Below are positions 41,725 through 52,301 of a stretch of DNA of 64,000 bases, one piece after another. The notes beneath the pieces are model-generated. The model made no database searches. It was not told the DNA's origin and saw only the letters and a program-made list of their open reading frames with translations. The stretch comes from Mycoplasmopsis columboralis (GTDB lineage Bacteria; Bacillota_I; Bacilli_A; Mycoplasmatales; Metamycoplasmataceae), in the NCBI RefSeq assembly GCF_900660675.1, contig NZ_LR215039.1, positions 744,001-808,000 on the forward strand, written 5' to 3'. A program made the translations under genes and the position numbers. Numbering within the stretch: the stretch's first letter is position 1; the number at the start of each line of letters is the position of its first letter.

Positions 41725-42912
41725 TTAAACTAATTTGTCAAAAACATCGTCTCCGGTTTCAACTACAATTTCAGCTCCAAAGTTGCGAGCAACAATATTA
41801 CCTAGTGTTCCAAGACCATTAAATGTTTCCAAAACTTTTGGTGATTTGAAAGATTTTGAGTAAATTGTTGCTGGTAAATATTCTCTGGTGTGGTTAAATC
41901 CTGGGTATAATGGATCGTTACCGTGATCACTGGTCATAATTAATAGATCATCTTCTTTTAAGCAATTAATTAATTTAGCTAATTTCACGTCTAAATCAGC
42001 TACGTTTTGAGCAAAACCATGAACGTTTCTTCTGTGACCATAATGTGAATCAAATTGCACTAAATTAGTAAAAATAAATTTGTTTTCAGTATCTTCTAAA
42101 GCTAATTCAATTGTTTTATCCATACCGACTGCATCGCTACCACTTGGAATGTGTCTTGAAATACCTTGCCCTACAAAAATATCATTGATTTTTCCAATAG
42201 AAATAACTTCTACTCCCTTATCTTGTAGAGCGTTTAAAATTAATTTTGGTGGTTTATTTGCATAATCATGGCGATTAAAGGTACGGGTATAATTTCCGTT
42301 ATCTCCTACATAAGGTCGTGCAATAATTCTCCCTACGTTTCATTCAGGTTTAGAAGAACAAATTTCTCTTGCGGCTTTAGCGTATTTATAAAGATTGTCT
42401 AAACCAGTTCATTCTTCGTGGGCACAAATTTGTAATACTGAATCCATTGAGGTATAAACAATAATTGAACCGTTAGCTTTTTCTTCGTGAGCTAATTCAT
42501 TAATAATTTCAGTACCACTGCTAGCTTTATTTCCGATAATTTTTCTTCCATCAAAAGCTTTTTCTAATTCAGCAATTAAATCAGCTGGGAATCCGTTTTC
42601 AAAAAAGGTTGGGAAAGGTACTAATGTTTTAATACCCATCATTTCTCAGTGTCCAGCTAAAGTGTCTTTAGCGTTTGATACTTCTTGGACTTTTGCCATG
42701 TAAGCAAGTGGATTTTTTACATGATAGTTTCCTTGTAGATCTGTAATGTTACCAATACCTAATTTTTTTCAGGTATCAATTTTAAATTCTTCAGCCATAG
42801 ATGCTGATCTAATAGTATTGGCTCCAGCATCACCAAATGCTTTTTGATCACGATCAGGACCTATTCCAAGTCCGTCTGTAACAATCATGAAAACTCTTTT
42901 AAATTTTGGCAT
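41725..42912 (-). CDS. deoB: Phosphopentomutase
   Basis: DeoB converts (deoxy)ribose-1-P to the 5-phosphate in nucleoside catabolism. The 395-aa product belongs to the alkaline phosphatase superfamily: N-terminal [18 protein letters not shown] with the metal Asp, [25 protein letters not shown] and the C-terminal metal site [19 protein letters not shown]. Trp residues are TGA. SD GGAGAATTA. Together with rpiB, cdd and tdk it makes a salvage route in this region. Confidence 0.96.
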
Positions 42913-42994
42913 TAATTCTCCTTAACAGCAAAATGTTGCTATTTTAATTTTAAACATTTTTAAATAAAAAAGATAAAAAAGACTTTAAAGCTAG

Positions 42995-43384
42995 TATAAT
43001 TATTATGCTGTTAAACAGCCGGTTTTTCTGTCCGACAACAGAAAATGGGTTATTATTAATATTATATTATCAATTTAAAATCGGTTATGCCTCTTAGCAA
43101 AACTGAAATCGTTTTATTTTCGTTAGTCGTTATTTTTTAGAATATTGCGATATTGTTATTTGTTTATTTTATTTTTTTGCTTTCTGTGCCCTCAGCAAAG
43201 CAAGACTCCTTATTTTTATAATTATTACTTTTTAGAAATCGCCCTTTCTTTTCTTTTAAGTTATTTTTATTTTTCTTTCATATATCGCTAAAAAGTTTTA
43301 TATTTGTTTTATTTGTTTTTTCATTTAAATATTAAAACTTCAATAAATAATCAAAAAGCAGCATAAAGCTGCTTTTCTTTTTTG
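42995..43384 (+). ncRNA. Orphan transcription unit, candidate structured RNA
   Basis: No protein gene is visible in the 470 nt between deoB and the nitroreductase. On the plus strand, TATAAT (42995-43000) is followed by hairpins GCTGT/ACAGC (43007-43019), TTTTCTGT/ACAGAAAA (43024-43045) and TTGCTTTCTG/CAG-C-AAAGCAA (43177-43203), and the unit ends at a strong terminator (43354-43376). It lacks the signatures of RNase P RNA, tmRNA or SRP RNA that I know. A 30-codon reading frame at 43005 has no SD. It could be a novel RNA or a decayed gene. Confidence 0.4.
43352..43384. terminator. Bidirectional terminator before the nitroreductase end
   Basis: AAAAGCAGC and GCTGCTTTT flank ATAAA, with T-runs on both strands. 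Confidence 0.8.
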
Positions 43385-43948
43385 TTATAAAACGATTATT
43401 CTTTGATCAACATCTAACTTTTCTTTTGATTGTGGTGCAGAAGAGATTGCTCCAAAAGGCATTTGACCTAACAATTTTAGTTTGCTAAATTTTGGATTAT
43501 TTTTAAAATAATCGTTAACCGCATCATTATAATGTTGTAAGTTTGCTCCTAAATTTAATTCTGTTAAAGCATTTCATACATTTACTTGTAAAATGGCTGA
43601 ATCCTCACGAGCAAAGTTTAATACTTCTTGGTAAGGTAATTGAGTTTTTTGAGTGTAAGGTTGTAATATTTCTTCATCTACATAGAATAAAACAGTTCCT
43701 TGGGCATTTAGAAAACCAGGAAGTTTATGAGGAGCAATTTTTCCTTGAGTATACTCTTTTACGTGTTCTCATAATTTGTTTGATTCTTTATCTCAAAGTA
43801 GCACTACTTTAGTTGATTGTCCATTAAAAGAAGTTGGAGAAACGTGGATTATCTCTTTAAGCATCTTAACTATTTCATTTTTAGATAATGAAGCATCCTT
43901 ATTTATGTCAAAAACACTTCTTCTTTGTTTTAATAAATTTACATACAT
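43385..43948 (-). CDS. Nitroreductase family protein (FMN-dependent)
   Basis: This 187-aa flavoprotein is of the nitroreductase fold and probably reduces quinones or nitro compounds with NAD(P)H. Family features: QRRSVFDINKDASL at the N-terminus, IHVSPTSFNGQSTKVVLL (FMN-binding SPTS-N-Q), NALTELNLGANLQHYN and GQMPFGAISSAP. The ATG at 43948 has GGAGG 6 nt upstream. Trp codons are TGA. The substrate is unknown. Confidence 0.9.
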
Positions 43949-43973
43949 ATGTAACCTCCATGAGAAAGTTTAA

Positions 43974-43999
43974 CAAAAAAATCAGTTTTATCCTGATTT
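43974..43999 (-). terminator. Terminator of degV
   Basis: On the minus strand, AAAATCAG and CTGATTTT flank GATAAAA and are followed by TTT. Confidence 0.65.
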
Positions 44000-44022
44000 T
44001 TATTGATTTTTTTAACTTTTTA

Positions 44023-44880
44023 TTAAAATAACTCTTTTTGTTGTTTAGTTAATTTTGGGTATTTAATAACCACAACTGCTTCAGGACCTGTATGAATGGA
44101 AATGACAGGAGGAATAATAGATAAGCTTGCATTCAAATTATATTTTTGCTTTGCATATTCCACGTATGAATTAATTTCACTATTTTGAGAATGTAAAATA
44201 ATTAGTTCATTTTCATCGCTGCTTGAGTTTTCAAATTTTTGATCAATAACATTAAAAACCGTTTTAGAAAACACTCTACCCTTACCTTCTTTTTCAAGTT
44301 TTCCATTTTCAAATTTAATAATAGGTACAATTTTAAATAAGTTTGCAATTGCAGCGGCACTTGGAGTCAATCTTCCACCTTTAACTAAAAAATCATTATA
44401 TTTAGGCATTAAAGAAACCGATACACGTTCATCTCAATTTTCAATGATTTTAATAGCCTCTTTTACACTTGTCCCAGAATTAATTAAGTTCATAAATTCC
44501 ATTGCTTTTAAAGAAATAAGTTGAGCTACAAAAAGTGATTCTATTACATATACATTTGTAAATTCCCTAGCAAAATTGCTTAAATTTTTATTTTGTCCAG
44601 ATAAGTATTTAGAAATAGGAAAAACAACTACATATTCAAATTTGTTTGATAATTCCTTGAGCAAATCTAAAGCATAACCAATGTTAGTTGATGAAGTTTT
44701 AGCACCTTTTGAATCCTTTGAAAATTTTTCAAATAAATTTTGGCTTGTTAAATTAATTCCATCTAAATAATTATGTTGGTCGATTTCAATATTTAAAGGT
44801 AAATAAAATCAACCTTTCAGTTGAGCTTGTTCCTTGGTCAAACCACATGATGAATCTACGACAATAGCTACATTTTTCAT
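44023..44880 (-). CDS. DegV family fatty acid-binding protein
   Basis: DegV (FakB-like) proteins bind fatty acids and present them to a kinase in Gram-positives. The 285-aa product starts MKNVAIVVDSSCGLTKEQ (the DSS signature), has PISKYLSGQNKN, GGRLTPSAAAI and the C-terminal PPVISIHTGPEAVVV. Trp are TGA. Several DegV paralogues are usual in mycoplasmas; this one is monocistronic with its own terminator. Confidence 0.92.
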
Positions 44881-44936
44881 ATATTTGATTATTATATATT
44901 ACTTATACTGTTTTTACTGTAAAATACTAATATATT

Positions 44937-45512
44937 ATGATTATAGTACACAAATTAAGCGACAAATTTGCTAATTGCGCCATTTTAACAATCGATTCTC
45001 AAGTTAAAATTACCAATAAAATTAGTGATGGTAATTGACATTTTTTTGTTGATCAAAATAACAATGTTCATTCAATTAATGTTTTTGATGATCAAGAAAT
45101 TTTACAATCAAGCACTCGTGTATTTTCGATTCTTCCAAAATTTTTGGAAGAAAAAATTCAGAATAAAGCCAAAGCATTAGATTTAATAATCAAGTCTACA
45201 GCTAAATTTGTTTATGCTGAAGTTTCTCAAAGAGAAGTGCATCCAAAATCAGATAAATTATTTGTGCTTAAACTTAATCTTGGAAATGAAGAAATTCAAG
45301 TTGTCACCAACACTTTAACTTCAACTGTAGGAAGTGTGTTGGTAGTGGCGCTGCCTGGAGCAATAACAGCAAGTGGATTAGAAATTATTCCTGGAAAAAT
45401 GCTTGACGTTCCAAGTAACGGAATGCTTATCGGATATGCTACCTTAGGTATTGAACAAGAAGGTTTAATTTTTGGAACTAAAGAACAAATTGGAAAGGAA
45501 TTTAATTTTTAA
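44937..45512 (+). CDS. YtpR-like tRNA-binding domain protein
   Basis: This 191-aa protein has a short N-terminal DUF4479-like region and a C-terminal EMAPII/tRNA-binding OB fold (FVYAEVSQREVHPKSDKLFV, SNGMLIGYATLGIEQEG). It resembles B. subtilis YtpR and the N-terminal part of the PheRS beta chain, and probably binds tRNA. One TGA Trp lies at residue 38. The stop is directly followed by tyrS, so the two may be co-expressed. Confidence 0.88.
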
Positions 45513-45513
45513 A

Positions 45514-46749
45514 ATGAATATTGTTGAAGAGTTAAAACAAAGAGGTGTTTTTAAACAAATATCAAATTACGAAAAATTTTTAAATCTTCCAAAGGGTTCT
45601 GCAGTTTATGTTGGATTTGATCCAACAGCAGATAGTTTACATTTAGGAAATTACATTCAAATTCTTAATTTACTTAGATTTAAAAAATATGGTTTTAAAA
45701 TTGTGGCTATTTTAGGTGGAACTACCGGAATGATTGGAGATCCTTCATTTAAAGACGCTGAAAGAGTTTTGTTAAATGAAGAGCAAATTAATTTATACAA
45801 AAACAAAATCAGACAACAACTTGAACATTTTGGTTTTGAGGTTATTGACAATTATGATTTCTATAAAGATATGAATGTAGTAGATTTTTTAAGACAAGTA
45901 GGAAAGTTAGTTAATATTTCATACATTCTAGCTAAAGATACTATTGCATCCAGGGTAAGCAAAGGACTCAGTTTTACAGAATTTTCATATCAATTAATTC
46001 AGGGTTGAGACTTTGTGCATTTATATAAACATCATAATGTCAAATTACAATTTGGTGGATCAGACCAATGAGGAAACATTACAACTGGATTAGACATGAT
46101 CTCTACAATTTTTGGAGATAATCATCAAGCGGTAGCTTTAACATCTCAATTGCTCACTGATGCAAACGGTAAAAAATTCGGTAAATCAACTGGTGGTGGA
46201 AACAACTGATTATCTAAAGAGAAAACCAAACCGTATGACTTATACCAGTTTTTATTTAACCAACCTGATTCAGAAGTTGAAAAACTACTTAAGTGATTAA
46301 CTTTTTTAGAAGTTGATGAAATTGAACAAATTGTACAAAAACATTTTGAACAACCATCATTAAAATTAGCTCAAAAAACATTGGCCTTTGAAGTAGTTAA
46401 AGATATCCATTCAGTTGAGGATGCACAAAATAGTGTTAATATCAGCGAAATATTGTTTAACAAAAAGGTTGATTTATCATCGTTTAGTGTTGAAGATATT
46501 CAAAAAATTCAAAACGATCTTCCTTCAATTGAGTTGAAAGAGCAAAAGAATTTAGTCGAACAATTAATTGAGTTAAATTTAATTAAATCAAAACGTGAAG
46601 CTCGTGAGTTTATTCAAAATGGTTCTTTAAAAGTGAATTTACAAACAATTGACGAACAATTTCAAGTTTACTCAGATCTTTTTGAAAATCAATTTGCTTT
46701 TTTAAATATCGGAAAGAAAAAATTCTTCCTTGTGAAAATTATTAAATAA
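45514..46749 (+). CDS. tyrS: Tyrosyl-tRNA synthetase
   Basis: This 411-aa class I synthetase has GFDPTADSLHLGN with the HIGH-equivalent HLGN (43-46), GGTTGMIGDPS, the tyrosine-binding YQLIQGWDF, QFGGSDQWGN and KFGKST (KMSKS equivalent, ~222), plus a C-terminal S4 domain (SKREAREFIQNGSLKVN). Trp are TGA. The start is the ATG at 45514, where homology begins; the SD-like GGAAAGGA is far (~14 nt), so translation is probably coupled to ytpR. Confidence 0.96.
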
Positions 46750-46773
46750 GATTTGCTTAGGCAAATTTTTTTT
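46750..46773 (+). terminator. Terminator of tyrS
   Basis: ATTTGC and GCAAAT flank TTAG and are followed by TTTTTTTT. Confidence 0.75.
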
Positions 46774-46818
46774 ATGTTAAAATAATCATATTACTAAATG
46801 GTAATATATAGGAGAAGT

Positions 46819-47913
46819 ATGAAAAAAATCGTTTACTTTTTATCATTAGGATCACTATCACTTTTAAGTGCAGCTACAGTAGTAAGTTGTGCTCAAGAAA
46901 ACAACTCTGATAAAGATTCTAAAGACATAAATTATTTAATGTCTAAAATTTCAATTAACAAGATTAACAAACTAGATAATAAAGAAAAAAACCTATTATT
47001 AACTCTCAAAGAATTATTAGAATCAAACAACAGTTTAATTAATAAGTTTGACTCATTAAAAAGCCAATCAATTTTTAAAGTTGGTGGAAAGTTTCAAAGT
47101 TTACTGAATCTCATTGACGGACCTAACAACTCAGATTCTCTAGTAAAAATTGTTACAAAAATTGCAAACAAAATAGGAGAAGATCAATCAAAAGGAAGAG
47201 AAGTTTTAAGTTCTTTAAACAAAATATTTGAGCATGTTGTTTTCAACAAAATTGCTGATTTAACAGAAGATTTAAATGTTGTTTTAAGTGGTTTTTCAAA
47301 AGAAAAACATTTTGAAAATTCACTTAGACTTGTTCAATATATTCTTCAAAGAAGCGACAATAAAAATCAAATTTCATTTTTAAATGAAACTCTACCTTCG
47401 TTGCAATTTTTAGATAAAACTTTAAATTTACTCAATCAAGAAATTTCAAATACCTATTTTGATGAGAATTATTATAACAAAACACAAAAATCAGCAACTC
47501 CTGAAAGTATTTTAGAAAAAGATTTTAGCGAAGGTTCAGAACACCATCATGATCATGAACATGAAACTGATGAAGAAAGTCATTCACACTCACACTCGTT
47601 AATGAATTTACTTTATAACTTTTACCAATCTGTAGAAATTTTGGTCAAAAAAGTAGATCAAAAAGATTTAATTCAAAAGTTAAATGACTTAAATAAAGAA
47701 CTTCCAAATGACAAACAAATTACACAAGAAATACAAATATTAAATCAAACTCACACTCAGTTAAAACAAGACTTTAGTAAATCACTAATTGAAAGTGAAA
47801 ACGAAATTTTTAAAAGAACTGTTTTAGATGTGCAGTCGTTAAAAAATCTTTTATCCCAAAGTGCACAATTATCAGGGATAACACTAAGAGAAACCATTAC
47901 AAAAATAGGTTAA
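46819..47913 (+). CDS. Lipoprotein with histidine-rich metal-binding-like loop
   Basis: This 364-aa lipoprotein has signal peptide ending ATVVSC and a mostly helical mature domain (DINYLMSKISINKINKL onward). Residues ~240-262 form a His/Asp/Glu/Ser loop (HHHDHEHETDEESHSHSHS) like the metal-collecting loops of ZnuA, ZIP and CDF proteins. No ZnuA fold signature is visible, so a zinc or nickel scavenging role is inference. The start at 46819 has AGGAGAAGT. No Trp occurs. Low confidence in function. Confidence 0.87.
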   Translation: MKKIVYFLSLGSLSLLSAATVVSCAQENNSDKDSKDINYLMSKISINKINKLDNKEKNLLLTLKELLESNNSLINKFDSLKSQSIFKVGGKFQSLLNLIDGPNNSDSLVKIVTKIANKIGEDQSKGREVLSSLNKIFEHVVFNKIADLTEDLNVVLSGFSKEKHFENSLRLVQYILQRSDNKNQISFLNETLPSLQFLDKTLNLLNQEISNTYFDENYYNKTQKSATPESILEKDFSEGSEHHHDHEHETDEESHSHSHSLMNLLYNFYQSVEILVKKVDQKDLIQKLNDLNKELPNDKQITQEIQILNQTHTQLKQDFSKSLIESENEIFKRTVLDVQSLKNLLSQSAQLSGITLRETITKIG

Positions 47914-47922
47914 TCTTATAAG

Positions 47923-47958
47923 AAGAAAAAAACGCATAGGTTTTAGCATTTTTTCATT
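47923..47958 (+). terminator. Weak terminator after the His-rich lipoprotein gene
   Basis: AAAAAACGC and GC-A-TTTTTT can pair across a 10-nt loop with one mismatch; a short T-run follows. Confidence 0.4.
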
Positions 47959-47998
47959 CTTGTGGTAAAATTTAAATGCTAATTTCAAACGGACAGGT

Positions 47999-48061
47999 TC
48001 TAGTTGAAAGACTAGACTTTGGTGGTTTTAGCGCTAAAACATTCGTAAATTTACTTTTACG
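47999..48061 (+). promoter_or_regulatory. tuf leader with three hairpins
   Basis: TCTAGT/ACTAGA (47999-48016), the 16-bp palindrome GTTTTAGCGCTAAAAC (48025-48040) and CGTAAA/TTTACG (48044-48061) lie in the ~155-nt leader between a TAAAAT at 47966 and the tuf SD (AAAGGA). A role in stability or regulation of this highly expressed mRNA is inferred. Confidence 0.5.
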
Positions 48062-48124
48062 TAATTTATTAAAATAAAATTATTAAATATAAAAACTATA
48101 AATACAAATAGAAAGGATATTATT

Positions 48125-49312
48125 ATGGCAAAATTAGATTTTGATCGTAGTAAAGAACACGTTAACGTTGGAACAATCGGACACGTTGACCACGGTAAAA
48201 CTACATTAACTGCTGCTATTGCAACTGTTTTATCTAAGAAAGGTCTTTCAGAAGCTCGTGATTATGCTTCTATTGACAACGCACCAGAAGAAAGAGCACG
48301 TGGAATTACAATTAACACAGCTCACATCGAATACCAAACAGAAAAACGTCACTATGCACACGTTGACTGTCCTGGTCACGCTGACTACGTTAAAAACATG
48401 ATTACAGGGGCTGCTCAAATGGACGGAGCTATCTTAGTTGTTGCTGCAACAGATGGACCTATGCCTCAAACACGTGAACACATTCTTTTATCTAAACAAG
48501 TTGGTGTTCCTCGTATCGTTGTTTTCTTAAACAAATGTGACATGCTTGAAGGTGATGAAGAAATGATCGAACTTGTTGAAATGGAAATTCGTGGACTTCT
48601 TTCAGACTACGGATTTGATGGAGACAATGCACCTATTATTCGTGGATCAGCTCTTAAAGCTCTTCAAGGTGATGCAAAATACGAAGAAAAAATTATGGAA
48701 CTTATGGATGCTGTAGATACATACATCGAAACTCCAGTTAAAGAATTTGAAAAACCATTCTTAATGGCTGTTGAAGACGTATTTACAATTACAGGTCGTG
48801 GTACAGTTGCTACAGGTCGTGTAGAACGTGGAAAATTAACACTTAACGAAGAAGTTGAAATCGTTGGTCTTAAACCTACTAAAAAAACAGTTGTTACAGG
48901 AATTGAAATGTTCCGTAAAAACCTTAAAGAAGCTATGGCTGGAGACAACGCAGGTCTTTTACTTCGTGGAGTTAACCGTGAAGATGTTGAACGTGGACAA
49001 GTTTTAGCTAAACCAGGTTCAATCGTTCCTCACACAGAATTCGAAGCTGCTATTTACGTTCTTAAAAAAGAAGAAGGTGGACGTCACACACCATTCTTTA
49101 AAAACTACAAACCTCAATTCTACTTCCGTACAACAGACGTAACAGGTGGAGTTGAATTTGAAGCTGGACGTGAAATGGTTATGCCAGGAGAAAACGTTAA
49201 CTTAAAAGTTAAACTTATTGCACCTATCGCTGTTGAAGAGGGAACAAAATTCTCTATCCGTGAAGGTGGACGTACAGTTGGAGCTGGATCAGTTACAAAA
49301 ATTATTAAATAA
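48125..49312 (+). CDS. tuf: Elongation factor Tu
   Basis: EF-Tu delivers aminoacyl-tRNA to the ribosome; in mycoplasmas it can also be surface-exposed. The 395-aa product has G1 GHVDHGKTT, the effector [26 protein letters not shown] and domain 3 ending [10 protein letters not shown]. Codons are the most strongly biased in the window, fitting very high expression. Monocistronic, with structured leader and strong terminator; fus and rps genes are not adjacent. Confidence 0.98.
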   Translation: MAKLDFDRSKEHVNVGTIGHVDHGKTTLTAAIATVLSKKGLSEARDYASIDNAPEERARGITINTAHIEYQTEKRHYAHVDCPGHADYVKNMITGAAQMDGAILVVAATDGPMPQTREHILLSKQVGVPRIVVFLNKCDMLEGDEEMIELVEMEIRGLLSDYGFDGDNAPIIRGSALKALQGDAKYEEKIMELMDAVDTYIETPVKEFEKPFLMAVEDVFTITGRGTVATGRVERGKLTLNEEVEIVGLKPTKKTVVTGIEMFRKNLKEAMAGDNAGLLLRGVNREDVERGQVLAKPGSIVPHTEFEAAIYVLKKEEGGRHTPFFKNYKPQFYFRTTDVTGGVEFEAGREMVMPGENVNLKVKLIAPIAVEEGTKFSIREGGRTVGAGSVTKIIK

Positions 49313-49333
49313 TAATTATTACAATAGTTATTT

Positions 49334-49359
49334 TACACTCTCGTTTGAGAGTGTTTTTT
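49334..49359 (+). terminator. Terminator of tuf
   Basis: ACACTCTC and GAGAGTGT flank GTTT and are followed by TTTTTTG. Confidence 0.85.
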
Positions 49360-49360
49360 G

Positions 49361-49394
49361 TGTTCAATGTGGAAACTTTTTCCATATTTGAACA
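49361..49394. promoter_or_regulatory. Operator-like dyad upstream of the ABC-secretion cassette
   Basis: TGTTCAA (49361-49367), TGGAAA (49370-49375), TTTCCA (49379-49384) and TTGAACA (49388-49394) form a nested symmetric dyad of 34 nt. The outer right arm contains TTGAAC, the best -35 candidate for the -10 TATAAT at 49413-49418 (19-nt spacer). Binding of a dimeric regulator here would block the promoter. It is not the CIRCE/HrcA site. Confidence 0.6.
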
Positions 49395-49462
49395 TTTGAT
49401 ATCTTTTAGCAATATAATTAAAGTGTAGAGGTTAAAATCAATCCTACAGAAAGGAGGTTTTG

Positions 49463-51634
49463 ATGATATCGATAAAGAATTTAACAAAAGTTAAAGATTC
49501 TAGAAAAATCATCGATAATCTATCAGTAAATTTTCCGTCAAGGAAAATAACGTTTATAACAGGAAAATCCGGTTCAGGTAAAACAACTCTCTTGAACATG
49601 ATTTCTAAAATTGAAAAACCTGATTCTGGAGCAATTGATTACACAATTGATTCTCAAATTGTTAATATTGACAATAAAATGATTGAAAACAATATTGACA
49701 TTATGTTTCAAAATATTAATTTGCTAGAAGACCATAGTGGAATTGATAATTTAAAACTTGCTTTACAAGGAAGAAATTTATATATCCCAGAAGCTGAAAT
49801 AATCGAAAAAGCTCAACTAGTAAATTTAGACAAGGAAACACTGAAAAGACCTGTTAAAAATCTTTCTGGAGGAGAAAAACAAAGAATCGCTCTTTTAAGA
49901 GCCATATTAAGGGGGTCGACCTTTTTGCTTTGTGATGAACCTACAGGTAATTTAGACGAAGAAAACGCTCATGATTTATTAAAATTGATTTCAACACTAG
50001 CTAAAGATAAGACTGTTTTGATTGTTAGTCATGACCTCTCTTTGGCAAAAGAGTTTGGTGATTATATTTACTATCTGCAAGAAAATAAATTAATTAAAAA
50101 TTCCTCAAAATTATCTTCAAACACTTTAAGAACTTCAGAAAAACCAACGATTTCAAGAGCTAATTTGAATTTTAAATTAAGAAACTTATTTAAGTTTTCA
50201 TTTGTTAGTTTGAAAAGCAAATGAGCACAATTTCTTTTAGTTTTATTATTTATGATAACATGTGTTTTGTCGGTTGGATTGAGTATTAATATCTCAAATA
50301 TAAATAAAATCACTGTAAGTAAAAACTTAAAGAAAACAAATTGAGATTTATATTATGCCCGCAAAAAAGATAAAACTGCATTATATCCAAATGAAATTGA
50401 AGAACTTTATAAAACAAACGATTTTAAACATATAGCAAAAACATATTTACCAGGTGATGCATTAGGAAATTTAACTATCCAATATGAATCAAATAAAATA
50501 GATTTTTTTGGAAGTGAATTGCAAGGAATTGATAATAGCAATTTCATGAAGGATAGATTACTGAATGACACAAAGATAGATTTGAGTGACCCCTTCAGTA
50601 TAATTATCTCTAAGAAGTTTGTTGAAAAATTGAAAATTAACAATCCAATAGGCAAAAAAATTTCTCTTACTTTTAACGATTTCTTTGATTCTCCAAAACA
50701 TGAGTTCACAATTAAAGGAATTAATCCTTCAAATGCAATTGATGAACCTGACAAAATGTTTATAAATCGAGAAGTTTTAAAACAAATTTATGATTCGGAA
50801 AAAGTACGCACTAGATATTTTTTAACTTTTTATTCTAATGAGTTTGTAGGAAATTTTGAGTTCGGTGAACTAATTTTAGAAAATAATGTCAAATTAATTG
50901 ATGGCTCATTAACTAAACTTCCTAATGAAATTTTGATTTCTTCAGCTCTTAATAATGAAATTAAAAATAGTTGAAAACAATCAGAAATTCTTTTAGAGCA
51001 TTATTTTGGAAAATACAAAGTTAAAGTTGCAGGAATTTTCGAATCTAACGAAAAATTAATTGCAACCTCACAGGACAACTATAATTTCTTCAATGTAGCA
51101 CCAGTATATAATGTTGTGATTTATTCAGATAATCAAAATTTTGTGAGTGATCATAAATCATTAACAAACACGCTTGAACTTCAAAGAAAAGTTGGGGAAG
51201 TCTTTTCTTCAATAATTGAGCAAAACTTAAATAACTTATCATTAATTAAAAATCTCTCAATAGCTATATTTGTGTTTTCAATTTTCGCCTTATTAGTAAT
51301 TTTTAAAATCCTTTCTGATAATAAACGGAAAGATTTAGGGATTTTTAAAATTTTGAATTACAAATTCAAAGATATCATGGTTTATTTTTGTGTTCCATTT
51401 TTAACATTGATTTTTGTTTCCTTAATATTAACGGTAGCTTTGTTTTATCCAATGGAAAACCTTATTTTATCAGGTTTGAAAGGGTTTGAAGATCTTCAAA
51501 CTACATTCAAAGATTCCCTAATCAATTATTTATTTGTGTGAGGATTAATTTCAATAGTTTCATTTTCAATTTATTCTATATTCCTAACCAGAATTTTTCT
51601 TATAAAAAACTATGACTTATTTAAGTCAAATTAA
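49463..51634 (+). CDS. MacB-like ABC transporter, fused ATPase and FtsX-type permease
   Basis: This 723-aa protein. ATPase domain (1-~215): Walker A TGKSGSGKTTL, signature LSGGEKQRIALLRA, Walker B LLCDEPTGNLD, H-loop IVSHDLSLA. Then one TM (~255-275), a large extracellular domain, and about three C-terminal TMs, which is the MacB/FtsX topology. Such transporters use mechanical work to drive export or release of periplasmic/surface proteins, peptides or antibiotics. The ATG at 49463 has AAAGGAGG. Trp are TGA. First gene of a four-gene operon; the exported protein gene starts 10 nt after its stop. Confidence 0.9.
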
Positions 51635-51644
51635 AGGAGAAAAT

Positions 51645-52301
51645 ATGAAAAATAAAATTTTTTCAAATAATTTCTTAAAAAAAGTTTTGACAGTTTCATC
51701 AATAGCTATGGCTGTGTCAATTCCTACAACATTAAGCCTTTCTTTAAATAAAAAAGAAGCTTCTGCTTGGGTGCCATATGAAACTAACACGGTTCATGTA
51801 GGTCAAAAGAAAAAAGAAGGAATTGATTTTACTGTTGGATATGAAGCAAACATTTGAAAAAGAAAAAATGTTTTTTCTTCAGATGAAGCATTTTGAAGAG
51901 GTAATTCATGAACTCATCATAACTGACGTAGAAATAATCTGTATTATATACCTAAAGCAAATGCTGATAAGATAAAATTAGTTGATACTATCTTTGTGGA
52001 TGAAGGTGCTTTTTCTGGAGGTGTTTCATTTTCGGGAGGAGTTGATGGAGGAATGCCATCTGCTATGTTAGATGTGTCGTTTAATGCTTCTTTTACAACA
52101 AATAGCTATACATCGGAATATCAAGTACAAGATGCATGACAATTTAACAATTACTATAGTTATTATGGTAGAGCTTGAAGCATAATAGGACAACATCAAG
52201 CCACATCAGCTACATACATTTTAAAAGATAGAAAGGCCATTTTTACAGTACATACTGAAGTTGATAAAATAAATCCAAGTAAGATATATGAAAATATTTA
52301 A
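51645..52301 (+). CDS. Secreted protein with Sec signal peptide, unknown (cassette cargo candidate)
   Basis: This 218-aa protein has a classical signal peptide: basic n-region (MKNKIFSNNFLKK), hydrophobic core, and an Ala-Ser-Ala site before Trp42, so a type I cleavage rather than lipidation is predicted (no Cys anywhere in the protein). The mature ~177 aa is rich in aromatic residues, Gly and Ser (WRGNSWTHHNWRRNNLYYIP, SGGVSFSGGVDGGMPS). SD AAAGGAGAAAAT. Its start follows the ABC gene by 10 nt. A bacteriocin-like or surface-displayed role is a guess; no family is recognised. Trp codons are mostly TGA, one TGG. Confidence 0.82.

Noticed and set aside
41725-42912. Apparent broken deoB (also helicase, C39 exporter, DHH genes) with several stop codons
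   Set aside because: All interruptions are TGA at positions that are Trp in homologues; with translation table 4 the frames are intact, so these are not pseudogenes.
43005-43097. 30-codon ORF at the start of the orphan transcription unit
   Set aside because: No SD, starts about 5 nt after the -10 box, and its sequence falls on the hairpins; coding is unlikely, though not excluded.
42995-43384. RNase P RNA, tmRNA or SRP RNA
   Set aside because: ACAGAAAATGGG looks a little like part of RNase P RNA, but the GAGGAAAGTC block and the rest of the core are missing; no tmRNA ends or SRP tetraloop motif.
49334-49359. Inverted repeat with GAGTGT near the secretion cassette as a CIRCE (HrcA) site
   Set aside because: Arms are ACACTCTC/GAGAGTGT with a 4-nt loop and T-run: a tuf terminator, not TTAGCACTC-N9-GAGTGCTAA.
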